DNA of 7,927 nt, from the NCBI GenBank assembly GCA_005881995.1, contig VBHV01000300.1, positions 1 to 7,927 of the forward strand, read 5' to 3'. Of this stretch, positions 5,647 through 7,927 are shown one piece after another (the stretch's first letter is position 1; each line of letters opens with the position of its first letter). The notes under the pieces were generated by a model, which worked only from the letters and a program-made list of their open reading frames with translations, ran no database searches and was not told the origin of the DNA. The DNA is from Chloroflexota bacterium (GTDB lineage: Bacteria > Chloroflexota > Ktedonobacteria > Ktedonobacterales > Ktedonobacteraceae). The position numbers were made by a program, and so were the translations under genes.

Positions 5647-6786
5647 GTGAAAATCCACGAATATCAGGCCAAAGATATTCTGGCGCGCTATGGCATTCCG
5701 ATTCAGCCGGGGAGAGTAGCGTATACGCCGGATGAGGCCGAGGCAATTGCCCGCGAACTGGGAGGACCGGTCGTTATCAAAGCGCAGGTGTATGTTGGTG
5801 GGCGCGGCAAGGCAGGCGGCATCCAGTTTGGCGATACGCCTGAGCAGGCTCGCGCAGCCGCAGCTAAAGTGCTGGGCATGGATATCAAGGGGTTGACGGT
5901 CGAAAAAGTGCTGGTTGTATCCAAGCTAGAGATTAAAGAGGAATATTATCTTGGTATCATTCTTGATCGCAAATCTCAGGCGCCGGTGGTGATGGTTTCA
6001 AAGGCAGGCGGTATCGACATTGAAGAAGTGGCGGCAACTACCCCCGAAAAGATCATCCAACAGCCAATCGATATGCGCTGGGGTCTGCGTCCCTTTGAGG
6101 CACGCGATATCCTGGCACGTGCCGGGCTACCGCACAACGTCATCGCCAAAGGTGGAGCTATTCTGACCGCGCTCGCTAAAGCCTTCATTGAGAGCGATGC
6201 GAGCCTGGCGGAGATCAACCCGCTCGCGCTGACGGCAGATGGGCAGGTGCAGGCCGCCGACGCCAAGATTTTGATCGATGATAATGGGCTGTTCCGGCAG
6301 AAGGAATACGCGACATGGGCGGAATCGGAGGAGTCCAACCCGTTGGAGTTTGAGGCGAAGCAGGCGGGGCTGACGTATGTCAAGCTGGATGGAGACGTTG
6401 GGATAATCGGCAACGGCGCGGGGCTGGTGATGACTACGCTCGATATGGTGGCGCGCGTGGGAGGCAAACCTGCCAACTTCCTCGATATTGGCGGAGGCGC
6501 GAAGGCCGAAACCATGTACAAGGCTCTCACTTTTGTGGCGCGCGATCCGCAGGTCAAAGGCATCCTGGTGAATATCTTCGGCGGTATCACACGCGGCGAA
6601 GAGGTGGCAAAGGGCGTGATTATGGCCCAGGCCGAGTTGCCCAAGGGCATGCCCATCGTAGTGCGCCTCTCTGGAACAGGCTCAGAAGAGGGGAAGGCCA
6701 TGCTGAAAGACGCCGGGCTGGACTGGGGTCGAGATATGCGCGAGGCGGCTCAGAAGATTGTTGCTGCGATAGATGCCAGAGAATAG
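5647..6786 (+). CDS. sucC: Succinate-CoA ligase (ADP-forming), beta subunit
   Basis: Beta subunit of succinyl-CoA synthetase, which converts succinyl-CoA plus ADP and phosphate to succinate, CoA and ATP in the TCA cycle. Length is 379 residues (E. coli 388). The N-terminal ATP-grasp region includes HEYQAKDILARYGIP (4-18), the nucleotide-binding lysine in VVIKAQV (42-48) and GGRGKAGG (51-58). The Mg-binding segment is AEINPL (188-193; Glu189 and Asn191, equivalent to E. coli Glu197 and Asn199), with Asp205 in DAKI. The C-terminal CoA-ligase domain shows IGNGAGLVM (254-262), NFLDIGGGA (277-285), VNIFGGITRGEE (308-319) and VVRLSGT (338-344). It starts with GTG, and sucD follows 11 bp after its stop, forming the usual sucCD pair. 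Regulation is suggested by the promoter/operator and leader hairpin just upstream. ADP rather than GDP preference is assumed from family habit. Confidence 0.97.
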   Translation: MKIHEYQAKDILARYGIPIQPGRVAYTPDEAEAIARELGGPVVIKAQVYVGGRGKAGGIQFGDTPEQARAAAAKVLGMDIKGLTVEKVLVVSKLEIKEEYYLGIILDRKSQAPVVMVSKAGGIDIEEVAATTPEKIIQQPIDMRWGLRPFEARDILARAGLPHNVIAKGGAILTALAKAFIESDASLAEINPLALTADGQVQAADAKILIDDNGLFRQKEYATWAESEESNPLEFEAKQAGLTYVKLDGDVGIIGNGAGLVMTTLDMVARVGGKPANFLDIGGGAKAETMYKALTFVARDPQVKGILVNIFGGITRGEEVAKGVIMAQAELPKGMPIVVRLSGTGSEEGKAMLKDAGLDWGRDMREAAQKIVAAIDARE

Positions 6787-6797
6787 AGGAATAAGTT

Positions 6798-7673
6798 ATG
6801 AGTATTTTGCTGGATAACAACACACGTGTGATCGTGCAGGGTATTACCGGGCGCGAGGGACAGTATCACACGCGCAATATGAAGGCGGCTGGCACGAACC
6901 TGGTAGGCGGCGTTACTCCTGGCAAAGGAGGAGAAACTATCGAGGGGCTGCCGGTGTTCGATACCGTCTCCGAGGCCAGAGCCGCCACGGGGGCGACAGC
7001 CTCATGCATTTTTGTTCCAGGTCCTTTTGCAGCCGATGCCATTATGGAAGCAGCAAGCGCCGGTATCGAGTTGATCGTCTGCATTAGCGAGTGGATTCCT
7101 ATTATCGATATGACGCGCGCCATGCTGGTGGTGCGCGAACACGGAGCGCGCCTGATCGGTCCCAACTGCCCCGGCATGTGTACCCCCGGTCATGGCAAGA
7201 TCGGTATCATCCCCTATTCGATCTTCACGCCCGGCCCGGTTGGCTTCATCTCACGCTCCGGGACGCTTACCTACGAAGTGGTGGCGCTGCTGACCGAGGC
7301 GGGTATTGGGCAATCCACCTGCATCGGCATCGGTGGCGACCCGATTATCGGCTCGACCTTCGCGGATTATCTGAAGCTGTTCGAGGCTGATGCGCAGACA
7401 AAGGTCGTCGTGATGTGCGGAGAAATTGGGGGAAGCGACGAAGAGGATGCCGCAGAGTTTATCAAGACGATGAGCAAGCCGGTGGTGGCATTTGTCTCAG
7501 GGCGTACAGCTCCTCCGGGAAAACGTATGGGGCACGCGGGGGCCATCATCTCCGGCAACACGGGTACGGCGCAGGGGAAGGTAGCGGCGCTGCAGGCAGC
7601 GAAGGTGCCGGTGGCCGATACCATTTTCGACATTCCAGGTCTGGTAAAAGAGGCATTGGCGCGCGTATCATAA
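6798..7673 (+). CDS. sucD: Succinate-CoA ligase (ADP-forming), alpha subunit
   Basis: Alpha subunit of succinyl-CoA synthetase, carrying the CoA-binding domain and the phosphorylated catalytic histidine; it pairs with the sucC product in the TCA cycle. The 291 residues match the family (E. coli 289). The Rossmann-like CoA-binding domain shows [13 protein letters not shown] (13-25), GGVTPGKGG (37-45) and VPGP (73-76). GPNCPG (121-126) has the conserved cysteine at 124. The phosphohistidine site is [10 protein letters not shown] (241-250) with His246, the same number as in E. coli, and Glu209 in CGEIGG corresponds to the residue that positions it. The ATG has AGAGGA (6785-6790) 7 nt upstream, overlapping the sucC stop region, and the 11-bp gap implies one transcript. 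A strong hairpin follows the stop. No unusual residue was seen. Confidence 0.97.
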   Translation: MSILLDNNTRVIVQGITGREGQYHTRNMKAAGTNLVGGVTPGKGGETIEGLPVFDTVSEARAATGATASCIFVPGPFAADAIMEAASAGIELIVCISEWIPIIDMTRAMLVVREHGARLIGPNCPGMCTPGHGKIGIIPYSIFTPGPVGFISRSGTLTYEVVALLTEAGIGQSTCIGIGGDPIIGSTFADYLKLFEADAQTKVVVMCGEIGGSDEEDAAEFIKTMSKPVVAFVSGRTAPPGKRMGHAGAIISGNTGTAQGKVAALQAAKVPVADTIFDIPGLVKEALARVS

Positions 7674-7697
7674 GTATATACGAGGAATTTTGTCTTG

Positions 7698-7723
7698 GAG
7701 GGGCGCAAAGGGTTGCGCCCCTC
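7698..7723 (+). terminator. Strong hairpin downstream of sucD, likely terminator, repeat-derived
   Basis: GAGGGGCGCAA (7698-7708) pairs perfectly over 11 bp with TTGCGCCCCTC (7713-7723) around an AGGG loop. It lies 24 bp after the sucD stop and before the next gene, the right place for a terminator. The following bases are TATATTGG rather than a T-run, so termination efficiency is uncertain. Its core (7705-7720) matches the hairpin core of the tandem repeats upstream of sucC at 15 of 16 positions. Confidence 0.6.
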
Positions 7724-7755
7724 TATATTGGATGGTCTAGCCTGAAGGCATTATT

Positions 7756-7927
7756 ATGACAACTGCCCTGATCTATGATCCTATCTTTTTGGAACACATT
7801 ACGCCTGCCAACCATCCCGAGCAGCCGCAGCGTTTGCAGGTGGCGATGGATGTGCTGCAAGCCTTGAACTGGCTGGAGCGTGACGGGTTGGTGCAACTTG
7901 CGCCGAGAGCAGCTAGCGAGGATGAGC
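7756..7927 (+). CDS. Histone deacetylase-family protein (AcuC-like), N-terminal part, cut by window end
   Basis: The first 57 codons are present and open to the window end. The peptide begins MTTALIYDPIFLEHIT, followed by HPEQPQRLQVAMDVL (residues 20-34), matching the N-terminal signature of the class I/II-like histone deacetylase superfamily (typically a Y-D-x-x-x-x-x-H then H-P-E-x-P-x-R-L pattern). Bacterial members deacetylate acetylated small molecules or proteins such as acetyl-CoA synthetase (AcuC) with a zinc ion; the zinc-binding residues would lie beyond the window, so activity cannot be judged. GAAGG (7744-7748) stands 7 nt before the ATG. The gene is co-directional with sucCD, 82 bp downstream and beyond a hairpin. 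No clear promoter is visible between them, so it may be read through from sucCD or have a weak promoter. Confidence 0.75.
   Translation, partial: MTTALIYDPIFLEHITPANHPEQPQRLQVAMDVLQALNWLERDGLVQLAPRAASEDE

Noticed and set aside
5313..5746. Three - strand open frames running through the tandem repeats and into sucC
   Set aside because: Their peptides are translations of the 61-bp repeat (recurring GVQ/GFRGVP phrases) and they overlap the promoter region and sucC start; they are artefacts of the repeat.
5976..6701. Long open reading frame of 241 codons on the - strand opposite sucC
   Set aside because: It lies wholly inside the clearly conserved sucC gene in another frame and has low-complexity Ser/Ala/Pro composition typical of antisense frames in GC-rich genes.

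Overview
The window looks like ordinary chromosomal DNA from a free-living bacterium. Gene ends are tight, translation starts include ATG, GTG and TTG, and the GC content is moderate to slightly high. It carries core sugar-phosphate and TCA-cycle genes in two blocks on the + strand, separated by one unrecognised membrane-protein gene on the - strand. The mixture of a pyrophosphate-type phosphofructokinase, a Firmicutes-like phosphopentomutase, single-copy sucCD, and dispersed GC-rich hairpin repeats would fit a Chloroflexota (Ktedonobacteria-like) genome. That placement is an inference from general familiarity, not a result.

Block 1 (about 31-4329) is four co-directional genes in one probable transcription unit: a phosphofructokinase with pyrophosphate-type active-site residues, phosphopentomutase (deoB), a GNAT acetyltransferase, and a phosphomannomutase/phosphoglucomutase. 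The first three are joined by two 4-bp ATGA stop/start overlaps, and the fourth starts 3 bp after the third stops. The three enzymes feed phosphorylated sugars into and out of central glycolysis: pentose-1-P to pentose-5-P, hexose-1-P to hexose-6-P, and fructose-6-P to fructose-1,6-bisphosphate. The acetyltransferase is the odd member.

The middle block (4363-5316, - strand) is a single-pass membrane protein of 317 residues with two similar beta-rich extracytoplasmic segments. It converges on block 1 with only 33 bp between stop codons and no visible terminator. Its short upstream region (5315-5359) holds a chain of overlapping inverted repeats. In mRNA form these would give mutually exclusive hairpins, one placing the Shine-Dalgarno in its loop and pairing with part of the start codon.

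The 330-bp intergenic region (5317-5646) contains, left to right: that inverted-repeat chain, two head-to-tail copies of a roughly 61-bp GC-rich hairpin repeat, a strong sigma-70-type promoter with a perfect inverted repeat filling its -35/-10 spacer, and an intrinsic-terminator-like hairpin. The terminator lies between that promoter and sucC, so the layout suggests a regulated, possibly attenuated, leader.

Block 2 (5647-7673) is sucC-sucD, the beta and alpha subunits of succinyl-CoA synthetase, complete with catalytic residues. It is followed by an 11-bp-stem hairpin whose core shares 15 of 16 bases with the tandem repeats upstream of sucC. The window ends inside the first 57 codons of a histone-deacetylase-family (AcuC-like) gene. 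I see no mobile element, CRISPR array, tRNA or rRNA, and no convincing evidence of an undescribed multi-gene system. The most interesting signals are the regulatory structures in the 5.3-5.65 kb intergenic region.
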